A stretch of DNA of 64,000 nucleotides from Lytechinus variegatus (GCF_018143015.1 NC_054741.1:59208197-59272196), one strand, 5' to 3'; numbered from the stretch's first letter, positions 21,291-33,261 are shown. Notes: generated by a model from the sequence alone, not told the origin. Translations and numbers: made by a program.

Positions 21291-21605
21291 TGCACACACT
21301 AAGAAATAAATGTTCAGAATTGAACCCCGAAAGGTTGATGCAAAATCAGCACCCTATGGGTTCAAAAATTGAACCCTGCGATTGGGGTTCATTTTTGCAC
21401 CCTGCGGGTTCAAAATTGCACCCCTAGGGCTTCAGTTTGAAATTTAGGGGTGCAGTTTTGAACCCTCAGGGTGCAAAAATGAACCCCAACCGCAGGGCTC
21501 AATTTTTGTACCCCAAATCAGGGGTTCAATTTTTGAACTCATAGGGTGCTGATTTTGCATGGACCTTGCGGGGTTCAATTTTGAACCTTTATTTCTTAGT
21601 GTGCA
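21291..21605. mobile_element. Palindromic MITE with CACTAAGAAATAAA ends
   Basis: Terminal inverted repeats of about 34 bp (CACTAAGAAATAAAKGTTCA and on) bound about 315 bp. Flanks read TGCA on both sides, either a 4-bp duplication or part of the TIR. The interior is a chain of GGGTTCAAAATTGAACCC-like palindromes. Confidence 0.8.
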
Positions 21606-22922
21606 ATATGTAATAGAATAAATGAAACTTTCATTGTAATGGTGAAAGTTTCGGATGCGTTTTTTATTTTTTGACGAATCGTCAGATACTCAAATAACTG
21701 ACATAACTCTATGGTTTATATCGTTCCTATATTTTTGTTTCATGTAGCAATGCGTAAAAGACAGCTATATACAGTTGATGATACGACACCTTTTCGTTTC
21801 CAACCTACAGTGGGATATCACGTTTTATTTTTTTAAACGAATTCCACTCAAACTATTACGTGGATTTACTCAGGCCTAAACTGCATTGCTATCATTTACA
21901 TTTATTGTTACATCTTGAAATAGTTGATGTATACAAGATACATGGGACCTTGGAATTCATGTTTCACTAGTATTGTATGAAAGAGAAAGATAAGAACTTA
22001 TCGTCCAAAATGATGCGAACTTAAGAGCATTGTTTTCATATATAAAGACACTGACAATAAAGTATATTTTTACAGTACATTTATCTTTAGTATCTTATAT
22101 TCTTTTATATACACCGTTTACACGCATTCTGTTTCTTTTGAAAATCTATTTGGAGTATATAAAATTTGAGCAAGATTATAAGATACATAACCTTTTGATA
22201 CTTTATATGATTGTTGCAAGAGCGGAAGAGCCAATGTTTGTTGATAAGGATTGACAAGACAACTCACTCTTTTGAATGGATTTCAAGCGAATAACAAAAT
22301 ATTATATAATATATCCAAACACTTACAGATCTAAGTAGGCAGTGCACTCCCAATTAGTAAATGCTGAGTGCTGACTACTGAGTCTACCTCAACTATATAA
22401 TAAAAAGCATGTAAATGTATATCTTTTCAAGAATATCTTACCCAAAATAAAATATCAATTTTCTTTCATGCAGAATATGCAATTTAGTTATTGCACAACC
22501 AGTTTTCATACGCGGCGATACAGGGGCGTCATCCCCGTAAAATTTTTCAACCCCTGAAGCAAAAAGTAGAAAAGAAAAAAAAATGGAGTACCCACAAGAA
22601 CGAAGAATGCCTAGAGGTTTCTGTGAGAAGTAACTGAACTAGACATTACCCATTCGGCAATGGGAGTCAATATTTCGGCACGATTATTACTTGACTTGAA
22701 ATTAGGGCCCCCTAAGAAATCCTGGCTCCGCGCCTGGCTCCCGCTCACATAATTCTAGCAGGGCCTACTCTGATGAGAAGTTAAACGAAATTGAAAGCAT
22801 CAAATGGTTAAAATAGAAATCGCTCGAGTTTCCCGCTCGCATTGATTATTTTTTAAAGTGATATTACATTTATTCATGAATACATCATTATAAAACCATT
22901 ATTCAATTGCCTCTTCTTCATG
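21606..22922. other. AT-rich interior of the giant element
   Basis: No gene is recognised. It includes a transposon-end-like sequence at about 22719-22733 (CTGGCTCCGCGCCTG) with no target duplication that I could match. Confidence 0.45.
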
Positions 22923-25900
22923 CATAGGCGGATCCAGGTGGGGACCTGAGGGGCCCGGACCCCCTATTGGTAGAGCAAAAAAGGGGGAAAGAAACAAAAA
23001 AGGAAGGAAAAGAAAAGAAAAAAAAGAAAAGGAGGAAGACGAATGAATAAAATTAGATGAGAGGAAGACTTGGACAAAATATTGCATGTCACTATATAAA
23101 AACCCATACTAACAAGCTTTGCTTTCCAGTAGGTTCCCTTTTTTCATTTCTGTATATGATATTTTTGTGTTATGCTTTACATTGTAACTTTTGTTAAATT
23201 TGGAATGAAAAAGAATACAACAACAAAAAAATTTTCGCTCGCGCTTCGCGCTCGCATTGCCTGTTAAGCGATCCACATATCTTGTTCAACACGGAGCTTA
23301 AATATCAAGTTTGGAAGTCAGTATACAAAACATATATCTCCTTGAAATCGAACTTTCATTAATTTTTGTGATTTACATATTGATTTTTAAAAAGTGCTCT
23401 GTAAAAATGTCATTTTTATGGTCTGAATATTAACATTTTCCAATTGCGCTGCGCGTTCGCGAATTTTGATTTATCAGGTACCTATTATTTTCATGTATTC
23501 CATAAAGTTTTCAAAATATCCCTTTTCAGGTCTGATTGTCAAAACGCATCAGCTAGCGCTGCTATGCTTGCATTTTTGATTGGCGGATTATGTATGTCTC
23601 AATATTGATTGTATAACAAACTACTTAAAATCCCCTTTTCATGACAGTTTATCAAAAATTTCGGCTCGCGATTTGCGCTCGCATTAATGGTTAAAAATAT
23701 ATCAACTAATTAATGATGCATCCTATTCATAAATAAAAAGATGCTTGGAATGTTCAGTGTTCAGGCCATAATATCATCAGATTCCGCGCCCTCATTATGC
23801 ATTAATACGTAATACGAAGATATCAATTTAATGATTAAATTGTCACTTTTGTTTTATCTCGCGCTTAGCAAGATGAATAGGAAGATATATAGTCATCATA
23901 TTCATATGATAACATGTCAAGGTCCTATGTCTCAAAATTAAACATATCAGCTCTTTATCAAGTGCGATTTATATCCACCTTACAATTTTCCTACACAGTG
24001 TTTGAAATATCAGATCGGAATATCAAATATTTTAAGCTCGCGCTTCGCGCTCGCTTTTATTTTCATGATAAAAGATTGTTTAGAATGCCTAGATTCTAGG
24101 TCTAAATCTGAAACACGCGCGCGCATTTTCATTCAGTTATCCAGTTTCAGATCACAATATCAAAAAATTCCGCTCGCCCTTTGTGCTCGTATTATTAATG
24201 TCGGAAGATCCCCTTTCTCATCCCTTTCATGATTTACAAAACATGAATAGAGTATCCCGTTCAAGGTCGAAATCTCGATTTTTTTACGCTCGCGCTTCGC
24301 GCTCGCATAATTTGATTGTGAAATATGTAATGTCTTCATGGCTAAATGCAAGCAGTCCTTAAAAGGCACTTTTCGATCAGTTCAAAACGTATATAAATAT
24401 TTTCTGCTCGCGCTTTGCGCTCGCATTATTAATGTAGGAAGATCCCCTCTTACTCATCTTTTTCATGATTTAGGAAACATGAATAGAGTGTCCCGTTCTA
24501 GGTCTAAATCTAGAATTTTTCCGCTCGCACTTCGCGCTCGCATCAATTGTTTAGTTATACTGTATAGCTATCCTGTACATGATTACAAAAACTGATTAAA
24601 GTTTTCCATTCTTTATGTAGAAATGTCAAAAATTTTCAGCTCGCGCTTCGCGCTCGCATTATTTGATTGATGAAATATGTAATGTCTTCATGGCTAAATG
24701 CAAGCAGTCCTTAAAAGGCACTTTTCGATCAGTTCAAAACGTATTTCTGATCAGTTCAAAACGTTTTCTGCTCGCCCTCATTATGCATTAATACGAAGAT
24801 ATCAATTTAATGATTAAATTGTCACTTTTGTTTTATCTCGCGCTTAGCAAGATGAATAGGAAGATATATAGTCATCATATTCATATGATAACATGTCAAG
24901 GTCCTATGTATCAAAATTAAACATATCAGCTCTTTATCAAGTGCGATTTATATCCACCTTGCAATTTTCCTACATAGTGTTTGAAATATCAGATCGGAAT
25001 ATCAAATATTTTAAGCTCGCGCTTCGCGCTCGCTTTTATTTTCATGATAAAAGATTGTTTAGAATGCCTAGATTCTAGGTCTAAATCTGAAACACGCGCG
25101 CGCATTTTCATTCAGTTATCCAGTTTCAGATCACAATATCAAAAAATTCTGCTCGCCCTTTGTGCTCGTATTATTAATGTCGGAAGATCCCCTTTCTCAT
25201 CCCTTTCATGATTTACAAAACATGAATAGAGTATCCCGTTCAAGGTCGAAATCTCGATTTTTTTACGCTCGCGCTTCGCGCTCGCATAATTTGATTGTGA
25301 AATATGTAATGTCTTCATGGCTAAATGCAAGCAGTCCTTAAAAGGCACTTTTCGATCAGTTCAAAACGTATATAAATATTTTCTGCTCGCGCTTTGCGCT
25401 CGCATTATTAATGTAGGAAGATCCCCTCTTACTCATCTTTTTCATGATTTAGGAAACATGAATAGAGTGTCCCGTTCTAGGTCTAAATCTAGAATTTTTC
25501 CGCTCGCACTTCGCGCTCGCATCAATTGTTTAGTTATACTGTATAGCTATCCTGTACATGATTACAAAAACTGATTAAAGTTTTCCATTCTTTATGTAGA
25601 AATGTCAAAAATTTTCAGCTCGCGCTTCGCGCTCGCATTATTTGATTGATGAAATATGTAATGTCTTCATGGCTAAATGCAAGCAGTCCTTAAAAGGCAC
25701 TTTTCGATCAGTTCAAAACGTATTTCTGATCAGTTCAAAACGTTTTCTGCTCGCCCTCATTATGCATTAATACGAAGATATCAATTTAATGATTAAATTG
25801 TCACTTTTGTTTTATCTCGCGCTTAGCAAGATGAATAGGAAGATATATAGTCATCATATTCATATGATAACATGTCAAGGTCCTATGTCTCAAAATTAAA

Positions 25901-27726
25901 CATATCAGCTCTTTATCAAGTGCGATTTATATCCACCTTACAATTTTCCTACACAGTGTTTGAAATATCAGATCGGAATATCAAATATTTAAGCTCGCGC
26001 TTCGCGCTCGCTTTTATTTTCATGATAAAAGATTGTTTAGAATGCCTAGATTCTAGGTCTAAATCTGAAACACGCGCGCGCATTTTCATTCAGTTATCCA
26101 GTTTCAGATCACAATATCAAAAAATTCCGCTCGCCCTTTGTGCTCGTATTATTAATGTCGGAAGATCCCCTTTCTCATCCCTTTCATGATTTACAAAACA
26201 TGAATAGAGTATCCCGTTCAAGGTCGAAATCTCGATTTTTTTACGCTCGCGCTTCGCGCTCGCATAATTTGATTGTGAAATATGTAATGTCTTCATGGCT
26301 AAATGCAAGCAGTCCTTAAAAGGCACTTTTCGATCAGTTCAAAACGTATATAAATATTTTCTGCTCGCGCTTTGCGCTCGCATTATTAATGTAGGAAGAT
26401 CCCCTCTTACTCATCTTTTTCATGATTTAGGAAACATGAATAGAGTGTCCCGTTCTAGGTCTAAATCTAGAATTTTTCCGCTCGCACTTCGCGCTCGCAT
26501 CAATTGTTTAGTTATACTGTATAGCTATCCTGTACATGATTACAAAAACTGATTAAAGTTTTCCATTCTTTATGTAGAAATGTCAAAAATTTTCAGCTCG
26601 CGCTTCGCGCTCGCATTATTTGATTGATGAAATATGTAATGTCTTCATGGCTAAATGCAAGCAGTCCTTAAAAGACACTTTTCGATCAGTTCAAAACGTA
26701 TACAAACATTTTCTTCTCGCGCTTTGCGCTCGCATTATTAATGTAGGAAGATCCCCTCTTACTCATCTTTTTCATGATTTAGGAAACATGAATAGAGTGT
26801 CCCGTTCTAGGTCTAAATCTAGAATTTTTCCGCTCGCATCAATTGTTTAGTTATACTGTATAGCTATCCTGTACATGATTACAAAAACTGATTAAATTTT
26901 TCCATTCTTTATGTAGAAATGTCAAAAATTTTCAGCTCGCGCTTCGCGCTCGCATTATTTGATTGATGAAATATGTAATGTCTTCATGGCTAAATGCAAG
27001 CAGTCCTTAAAAGGCACTTTTCGATCAGTTCAAAACGTATACCTGATCAGTTCAAAACGTTTTCTGCTCGCGCTTTGCGCTCGCATTATTAATGTAGGAA
27101 GATCCCCTCTTACTCATCTTTTTCATGATTTAGGAAACATGAATAGAGTGTCCCGTTCTAGGTCTAAATCTAGAATTTTTCCGCTCGCACTTCGCGCTCG
27201 CATCAATTGTTTAGTTATACTGTATAGCTATCCTGTACATGATTACAAAAACTGATTAAATTTTTCCATTCTTTATGTAGAAATGTCAAATTTTTTCAGC
27301 TTGCGCTTCGCGCTCGCATTACTTGATTGTTGAAATATATAACGTCTTCATGGCTAACTGTATGTAGTCTTTAACAGGACTGGTAGGCCTACCTTTCCGA
27401 TCAGTTCAAACGTTTATCAAAAATTTCTACTCGCACTTCGCGTTCGCAGTAATTATTGCAGGCACATCTTCAGAATGTTCAAATTTTAGGAAAAAATACA
27501 TACAATTTTAAAAATAATTGCTCGCGCTTCGCGCAGGCATTATAAAATAAGGATTATGTATTATACATTTATGTTGATTTAAAGAATAAAGCTAAAAAGT
27601 GATTTATAGGACTACCCCTTTCAAAGAAACAAACGAAAAAAACATCTTCGAGTGGCCGATCGGGGAAAATATGGCTGAAAAAAAATTCCGGGCCCCTTTA
27701 TTGGCGAAGGCTGGATCCGCCCCTGA
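22923..27726. mobile_element. Nested hAT-like element carrying the GC-core array
   Basis: The left end CATAGGCGGATCCAGG and the right end, the complement of CAGGGGCGGATCCAGC, form a terminal inverted repeat. The flanks share TTCATG (22917-22922 and 27727-27732), an imperfect duplication. Just inside the right end, the sequence matches, in opposite orientation, the start of another copy at 43454 (shared phrases near GCCAATA, ATTGGCC and GGGGTAGTCCTATAA). No transposase is present. Confidence 0.65.
23237..27540. repeat. GC-core array (GCTCGCGCTTCGCGCTCGCA), with 979-bp higher-order repeat
   Basis: A GC-rich 20-bp core recurs about every 117 bp in AT-rich spacers that end in phrases like GTCTAAATCTAGAATTTTTC. 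From about 23785 three nearly identical higher-order units of 979 bp follow (starts near 23785, 24771 and 25750), each with about eight cores. Shorter 339-bp sub-units follow to about 27300. More than 25 cores are present. The same core appears in the opposite orientation at 44.0-44.6, 56.4-57.1 and 62.1-63.0 kb. Confidence 0.9.
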
Positions 27727-27891
27727 TTCATGTGCCTATGAAATAAGATAATTTAACATGCATTTAAGGCACTTATGATTGCCTGGGGGGAGGGGGTCAC
27801 CATTTTTCAGAAAAGTACACAGGGGCGCCAAAATCAGGTCGAATTTGGGCCCCCCTCCCTACGAAATCCTGGATCCGCGCCTGGAGGTGGC

Positions 27892-28635
27892 ATCCAACGG
27901 TCAGACGAAGGAAGTGACATCCTGATTAGTGATTTCAATAGGGCGGGTCAATTCGCCCTCACCGGACAAGACTTGAATGAATAAGAGAGCTCTAAGAGTC
28001 CCAGGATTGGCGAGTGCGACTCCTTTAATTGATCTGGGAATAGCGAAAGAAAGACACTGGACGTGCAGGGAAGTGTTGTTTAATTACACAACCCATGGCA
28101 CTCATACTATTATAATGGTTTCTCATGCTTATATTGGTTCATTATTCTTTTAACCAAACGGTACCTTCGGCTCATACCGAAGAGAAATACAAGAGAAACA
28201 TTAAGATTTAATGAACGAATGAGTAACACCGACAAATAAATTCAATAGATCAATAGCACGAAGTGCTCAAAGGTTAGCAACTGGCATTAAGCCAAGCTGA
28301 TAGTTTTGAATTTGGTTTGGTTATACCTTACAATGCAATCACATCTGTCATATTGGCGTGGGTGGACACTCGCACCTGATTGGACATGGGTAATAGTGAA
28401 AATAAACTTGGGAGTTAATTAATGAACAGAGAACCTCTTTCTGCCAAATGGCAAGATATACAGAAACACAGAAACGGTGCCTATCCAATGTTTCTTTTCT
28501 TGGTACGAAAGTTGCTCTGGTCAGTGCTTAATGGTAACTAGTTTGGTGCAACTGAACAAATCAAAGAATTGGCCAAAAAAAAAAAAATATGGGTGTTGTT
28601 TTGGGGACATTTGTTTTGGGGGTGGTTTTTTTGTA
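27892..28635. other. Right flank of the giant insertion, no gene recognised
   Basis: Sequence continues from the patch interrupted at 18112. A short open frame runs to a stop near 27984 without a known domain. The rest is mixed-composition non-coding DNA. Confidence 0.4.
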
Positions 28636-29052
28636 TACTTGGCAATTTCATTATCATTTCTCGAAGCATGCAGGGGATGGAATGACCAAGAGCTCTGTGA
28701 GCCAATGGCGGGGAAAGGCCAAGATTAACGGATATTTCGTAGGGGATCCCCGTTCCAGGCAACTGGGACACTGGGTGGAGCCACCATCCTCCCAGCTGGT
28801 CACGTGACTCGTGACCCGGTTCCCCCTATGTGGTTAATTCTTAGCCTTACTCTCTCCTTCCTCTGCAAGCATTAACATTTATTGATATTACTGCGATACA
28901 CATGTTTGTGAAGTATTGGTGTATTAATTAATGTTTGATATTACTGTGATACACAAGTATGTGAAATATTTGGGTAACAATTCCCGAACGGAAATTAAAA
29001 GTTGAGAATATGGCAATATCTGGTATATCGTGTAGTATTTCTTCTCACAATA
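28636..29052. repeat. 417-bp direct repeat, left copy
   Basis: This block recurs at 30729-31145 with the same length and about six substitutions. It contains GAGCCAATGGCGGGG and GGTCACGTGACTCGTGAC, CCAAT- and E-box-like motifs. It lacks TG/CA ends, so I do not call it an LTR. Confidence 0.9.
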
Positions 29053-29328
29053 TGTTTATTCGATTATCGAATAAATTCTATTGGGAGAGAATACAAGTTT
29101 TAGTATGTAAACAAATATTGACTATGAACCAGTTCACTGCCCTTCAGAAGGAGGTCAAGTTCACGTGTACTTCTGTTGGGGGAAGTCGGTCAAAACGCGC
29201 ACCCGGAAGGATTGTATCACATTAAAGCGTGCGCGGTAATTTTACACATCCGAAATGCGCCAATGCTCTGAATGCGCGATCAGCGCGGATGAAATCGAGT
29301 CATTCACTTTCTAATTTCCGTCCGGGAA
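28981..29328. mobile_element. Candidate MITE with TTCCCGRACGGAAATTA ends
   Basis: TTCCCGAACGGAAATTA at 28981 is matched in inverted form by TAATTTCCGTCCGGGAA ending at 29328. The interior has a GC-rich patch (29190-29290). No target duplication is clear. It overlaps the end of the 417-bp repeat, whose second copy stops at 31145 and so lacks the right end. Confidence 0.45.
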
Positions 29329-29621
29329 AGACATTTTCCCACCTCCCACCCCTCATTCCTCTGTATTGATGATCCTTTAGGTGCATTTACGGATTCCGTC
29401 GATATATTTAATCAGTGGATTTTCTTTTTAGCCCAAGGGTTGAAAAAAGAAAGAGAGAAAAAAAAACAATAATAATATATATATATATCTTATCAGTATA
29501 ACATGCGAGACGGGCACAAATGGGTAGCATGAATGAAATAATTTGCATTCACTGTGCTAGGAATGGTTAAATATGATTACTATGACACATAACACATGTA
29601 ATTGGTAGAAAACCGTGACTA

Positions 29622-30690
29622 TTGGCCAACAGATGGTTGGTACAAAGCTATTACCTCATGGTTATACTCTAGAGGATGTTTGGACTTTCAGTTGTCAATG
29701 GGGTGGCTAGATGAGTTTGCATGTCTTGTTGCTTAGTAAGATTTATTTATGTATTTTCATAGGCTGATTTTATGGTTTTGTAAAGAAATGGATGGCTGGT
29801 TGGGGTTGTACCAAGGAGTAACTCCTTGGTTGTATACATATTTAGGTTGGCTGGTTGGGGTTGTTAAATATTTGGCTGGATGGTTGGGGTTGTTATCAAC
29901 AAGACTTTAGGCCAACAGATGGTTGGTACAAAGCTATTACCTCGTGGTTATACTCTAGAGGAAATTTGGAATTTCAGTTGTCCATGGGGTGGCTAAATAA
30001 GTTTGCATGTCTTGTTGCTTAGTAAGATTCATTTATGTATCTTCACAGGCTGATTTTATGGTTTGGTAAAGAATTGGATGGCTGGTTGGGGTTGTACACA
30101 TATTATTTTGGTTGGCTGGTTGGGGTTGTTAAGTATTTGGCTGGATGGCTGGGGTTGTTATTAACAAGACTATTGGCCAACAGATGGTTGGTACAAAGCT
30201 ATTACCTCATGGTTATACTCGAGTTGAAGTTTGAACTTCCAGTTGTCAATGGGGTGGCTAAATGACTTTGCATGTCTTGTTGATTAGTAAGGTTCATTTA
30301 TGTATCTTCATAGGCTGATTTTATGGTTTTGTAAAGAAATGGATGGCTGGTTGGGGTTGTACCAAGGAGTAACTCTTTGGCTGTATACACATATTTTGGT
30401 TGGCTGGTTGGGGTTGTTAAATATTTGGCTGGATGGTTGGGGCTGTTATCAACAAGACTTTAGGCCAACAGATGGTTGGTACAAAGCTATTACCTCGTGG
30501 TTATACTCTAGAGGAAGTTTGGACTTTCAGTTGTCCATGGAGTGGCTAAATAAGTTTGCATGTCTTGTTGCTTAGTAAGATTCATTATGTATCTTCATAG
30601 GCTGATATATGGTTTTGTAAAGAAATGGATGGCTGGTTGGGGTTGTTAAATATTTGGCTGGATGGTTGGGGTTGTTATTAACAGGACGTT
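29622..30690. repeat. About 286-bp minisatellite (GGCTGGTTGGGGTTGT units)
   Basis: Unit starts (GGCCAACAGATGGTTGG) fall near 29624, 29911, 30175 and 30463, so periods are about 264-288 bp. Each unit contains two or three GGCTGGTTGGGGTTGTT stretches. The array lies exactly between the two 417-bp direct repeats. Confidence 0.9.
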
Positions 30691-30728
30691 GTAACCTGTA
30701 AACGACATGCATCTTGGTTGTTTTTTAG

Positions 30729-31145
30729 TACTTGGCAATTTCATTATCATTTCTCGAAGCATGCAGGGGATGGAATGACCAAGAGCTCTGTGAGCCAATG
30801 GCGGGGAAAGGCCAAGATTATCGGATATTTCGTAGGGGATCCCCGTCCCAGGCAACTGGGACACTGGGCGGAGCCACCATCCTCCCAGCTGGTCACGTGA
30901 CTCGTGACCCGGTTCCCCCTATGTGGTTAATTCTTAGCCTTACTCTCTCCTTCCTCTGCAGGCATTGACATTTATTGATATTACTGCGATACACATGTTT
31001 GTGAAGTATTGGTGTATTAATTAATGTTTGATATTCCTGTGATACACAAGTATGTGAAATATTTGGGTAACAATTCCCGAACGGAAATTAAAAGTTGAGA
31101 ATATGGCAATATCTGGTATATCGTGTAGTATTTCTTCTCACAATA
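30729..31145. repeat. 417-bp direct repeat, right copy
   Basis: About 98-99% identical by eye to 28636-29052. It ends at an (ATA)n run about 280 bp before the first TRIM coding exon. Confidence 0.9.
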
Positions 31146-31374
31146 ATAATAATAATAAATGAAATACATACATAGAAATAGAATAAATTACAAGTTAAAA
31201 AAAAATAAGATTAAAAAAATGGTCCCCGGATTTTTTTTTGGGGGGGTTGCAACCCCCCCTCTAGATCCGCTTCTGAGTACGGTAGCTGAACCCCTGCTGT
31301 CCCCCCCCCCCCCCCCCCCGTTTCTGCGGCCTCTGAGAGGTACGCTCCAGAGACGAAAGAAGGTCATTGTTTTT
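31146..31374. repeat. Fragment ending in a hAT-type terminus
   Basis: G- and C-run sequence ends at 31275 in CTAGATCCGCTTCTG, a variant of the GGCGGATCCAG terminus. No left partner was found. From about 31340 the sequence becomes homologous to 44870 (shared GGTACGCTCCAGAG). Confidence 0.45.
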
Positions 31375-31419
31375 CCTTCTCATGAATTCGTTTTTTTTTT
31401 TTTTTTTTTTATTCTGTAG
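31375..31419 (+). promoter_or_regulatory. Splice acceptor before TRIM gene 1 coding exon
   Basis: A run of T ends in ATTCTGTAG, with the AG at 31418-31419 and the ATG 10 bp later at 31429. The paralogue has the same arrangement (AG at 44939-44940, ATG at 44951). This supports a 5' UTR intron upstream and an uninterrupted coding exon. Confidence 0.65.
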
Positions 31420-31428
31420 AGTTCAATC

Positions 31429-33261
31429 ATGGCTGAGGAATTAAAAGACACGATTGCTCAGAGTCTGGAGTGTCCCGTTTGTCTGACTACCTTTACTGAT
31501 CCAAAGATCCTGTCTTGTTCCCATACCTACTGCAAGGTCTGTCTGGAAAAGCTCTTGGAATGCCATGGTGATGATCAGATGATCCGATGTCCTGTCTGCA
31601 GAGCCGATACCCAGGTCCCAAATCAGGATGTCTGCCAACTACCGGCAAGCCTAGCTTTGAGGAGTCTTATAGATGACTTGAAAAATCAACATCAGATTTG
31701 CACGAATTGCGATTCCGAGGATAAGCCCAAAGCTGTTGTCTACTGCCAAGATTGTGGCAACTATCTATGTACTACTTGCCACAATATGCACTCTAAGTGG
31801 AAAAACTTTGTCGATCATGAGATCATAGCCATGAGTGAGATCTCATCAGGAAAGGTGTCAATACGTAGATACCGGAAATGCAGGAAACATCCGAAAGAAG
31901 ACGAAGAATGTTTCTGTTCTAACTGTAGGAGATTCACATGCTTCAGGTGTGTTGTTATGGAACATAAAGATCAAGGACACCAGGTCATCGAGTCAGCTGC
32001 TTATGAAAGTCATCATAGGAAGACTATCGAAGAGCTTAAATCAAAGGTGGAGAAGAAACAATCTTGCTTTCAGAATTACATCGATCTCATCGATGAAGAG
32101 AAGAAGTGTGTGGATGATGCTATGAAGCATTGCGCAGATGACATCAACAAAGCATATGATGAAGCAGTTCGGCAGTTGACAGAAAAAAGAGAAATCCTAG
32201 TTGATGAAGTCAAGGGAAAGACTAAAAGAGTAGAGGAAACCCTAGGAGAAATGAAGAAATCAGCTCAGCAGCGCATCAATCAGTTGACGACCATTGCTGA
32301 GATGGTAACCAATAGGGGAAATGCACCAGTGGACATGGATACTTTGGCTGTGTATGACACTTTATGTGAAGACCTACAAGAGGCCTTAAATCAGGAAAAT
32401 CCTGATTATGAGCAGCAGAATAAAACTTGCGGGAAGGCGAAAAGTTCCGTTTTTGAGAGAAATTTTGGAAAGGACGGGTTAGGTCTCGGTAAAATTGTTA
32501 ATTTAGTTGTAAAGAGCATAAGTTTGCCTAATAAAAATCGCATGAATGTCATGATAAACACACCAAATGGTAGGATGGCAGTAGGATGTAATCCAGGTGG
32601 CGTGAACATCTTCTCTTTTGATGGTCGTCTCCAGCAGACAGTCCTCAAGGATGTTCAGATTCGTGCATTAGGTTTCCTCTCTGATGGTCGATGTGTTGTC
32701 ACTGATACATCAAACACTTTAGCACTGTACACACCAGAGTTCATGAAGTTGGATGTGATGTTTGAGACTCTGAATCACAATAAAGGTGGGTTTTCTACCC
32801 TCACTGTTGATAGTGATGATCTGATCTATGTTAGCTACAGGAAACCCAAGAAGATCCAGGTGTTCTCATCAGCAGGTGGGAAGGCAGTCAAGGAGATACA
32901 ATGCCACGGATATGAACCTCGGCAAATCACTTCTTACACCGAGTCACTAATCATTATTACAGGTAATATTGTACGGTTGATAGGCAAAGAAGGTGAAGTA
33001 AAGCATACATTAACCAAACCAAGTAATACTAAACCCATCGCTGCAGTGTCTCAAAGCAATACAATCCTGGTAGCCCAGGTGAAGTACGATGAAGGATTGG
33101 TGAGCATCGATGAGTACACAGACGAGCTGGAACACATTCATAACCTCATTGATGAATACAAGATTGAGAAGCCTGAGAGACATTGGTATTATCTCCAGCA
33201 GAACCGATCAGGAGAGATCGCCTTCTGCACTCCTGATAACCTCTATATTATGATCACATAA
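31429..33261 (+). CDS. TRIM protein 1: RING, two B-boxes, coiled coil, C-terminal beta-propeller-like domain
   Basis: A 610-residue protein in one exon. The RING (C3HC4) uses C15, C18, C30, H32, C35, C38, C54 and C57. B-box 1 ligands are C91, C94, C106, C109, C114, C117, H121 and H130. B-box 2 ligands are C151, H154, C163, C166, C171, C174, H179 and H184. A coiled coil follows at about 195-330. Residues about 370-610 contain repeated GxVNIFSFDGR- and SDGRCVVTD-like strands, as in NHL/WD-type propellers of TRIM56- and TRIM2/3-like proteins. By family, it should be a cytoplasmic E3 ubiquitin ligase that recognises targets with its C-terminal domain; many such proteins act in innate immunity. 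The start follows a splice acceptor. The paralogue at 44951 is about 85-90% identical by eye. The exact orthology is unknown, since this family is expanded in echinoderms. Confidence 0.93.
   Translation: MAEELKDTIAQSLECPVCLTTFTDPKILSCSHTYCKVCLEKLLECHGDDQMIRCPVCRADTQVPNQDVCQLPASLALRSLIDDLKNQHQICTNCDSEDKPKAVVYCQDCGNYLCTTCHNMHSKWKNFVDHEIIAMSEISSGKVSIRRYRKCRKHPKEDEECFCSNCRRFTCFRCVVMEHKDQGHQVIESAAYESHHRKTIEELKSKVEKKQSCFQNYIDLIDEEKKCVDDAMKHCADDINKAYDEAVRQLTEKREILVDEVKGKTKRVEETLGEMKKSAQQRINQLTTIAEMVTNRGNAPVDMDTLAVYDTLCEDLQEALNQENPDYEQQNKTCGKAKSSVFERNFGKDGLGLGKIVNLVVKSISLPNKNRMNVMINTPNGRMAVGCNPGGVNIFSFDGRLQQTVLKDVQIRALGFLSDGRCVVTDTSNTLALYTPEFMKLDVMFETLNHNKGGFSTLTVDSDDLIYVSYRKPKKIQVFSSAGGKAVKEIQCHGYEPRQITSYTESLIIITGNIVRLIGKEGEVKHTLTKPSNTKPIAAVSQSNTILVAQVKYDEGLVSIDEYTDELEHIHNLIDEYKIEKPERHWYYLQQNRSGEIAFCTPDNLYIMIT

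Larger units (their letters stand above)
18113..27883. mobile_element. Giant hAT-like non-autonomous element (9.8 kb)
   Basis: The ends are inverted copies of CAGGCGCGGATCCA (18113 rightward, 27883 leftward). The octamer GAGGTGGC is duplicated perfectly at 18105-18112 and 27884-27891. An 8-bp duplication and CAGGG/CAGGC-type ends are hAT hallmarks. No transposase frame is visible; the interior is satellites, MITEs and a nested element of the same broad family. A further inward end-like sequence, CTGGCTCCGCGCCTG at about 22719-22733, hints at composite growth. The single-insertion reading rests on the perfect duplication. Confidence 0.7.

Noticed and set aside
22522-22733. A separate small hAT element ending at 22733 (CTGGCTCCGCGCCTG), perhaps starting CAGGGGCGTCATCC at 22522
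   Set aside because: No matching 8-bp duplication on the two sides; the end is kept only as a hint of composite structure.
23785-27540. Regularly spaced GC cores resemble a CRISPR array
   Set aside because: The spacers are themselves repeated in 979-bp units, the spacing is about 117 bp, no cas genes are present, and the genome is clearly eukaryotic.
28636-31145. 417-bp direct repeats as LTRs of a small retrotransposon
   Set aside because: They lack TG/CA ends, a primer-binding site, a polypurine tract and any coding interior; the interior is a minisatellite.
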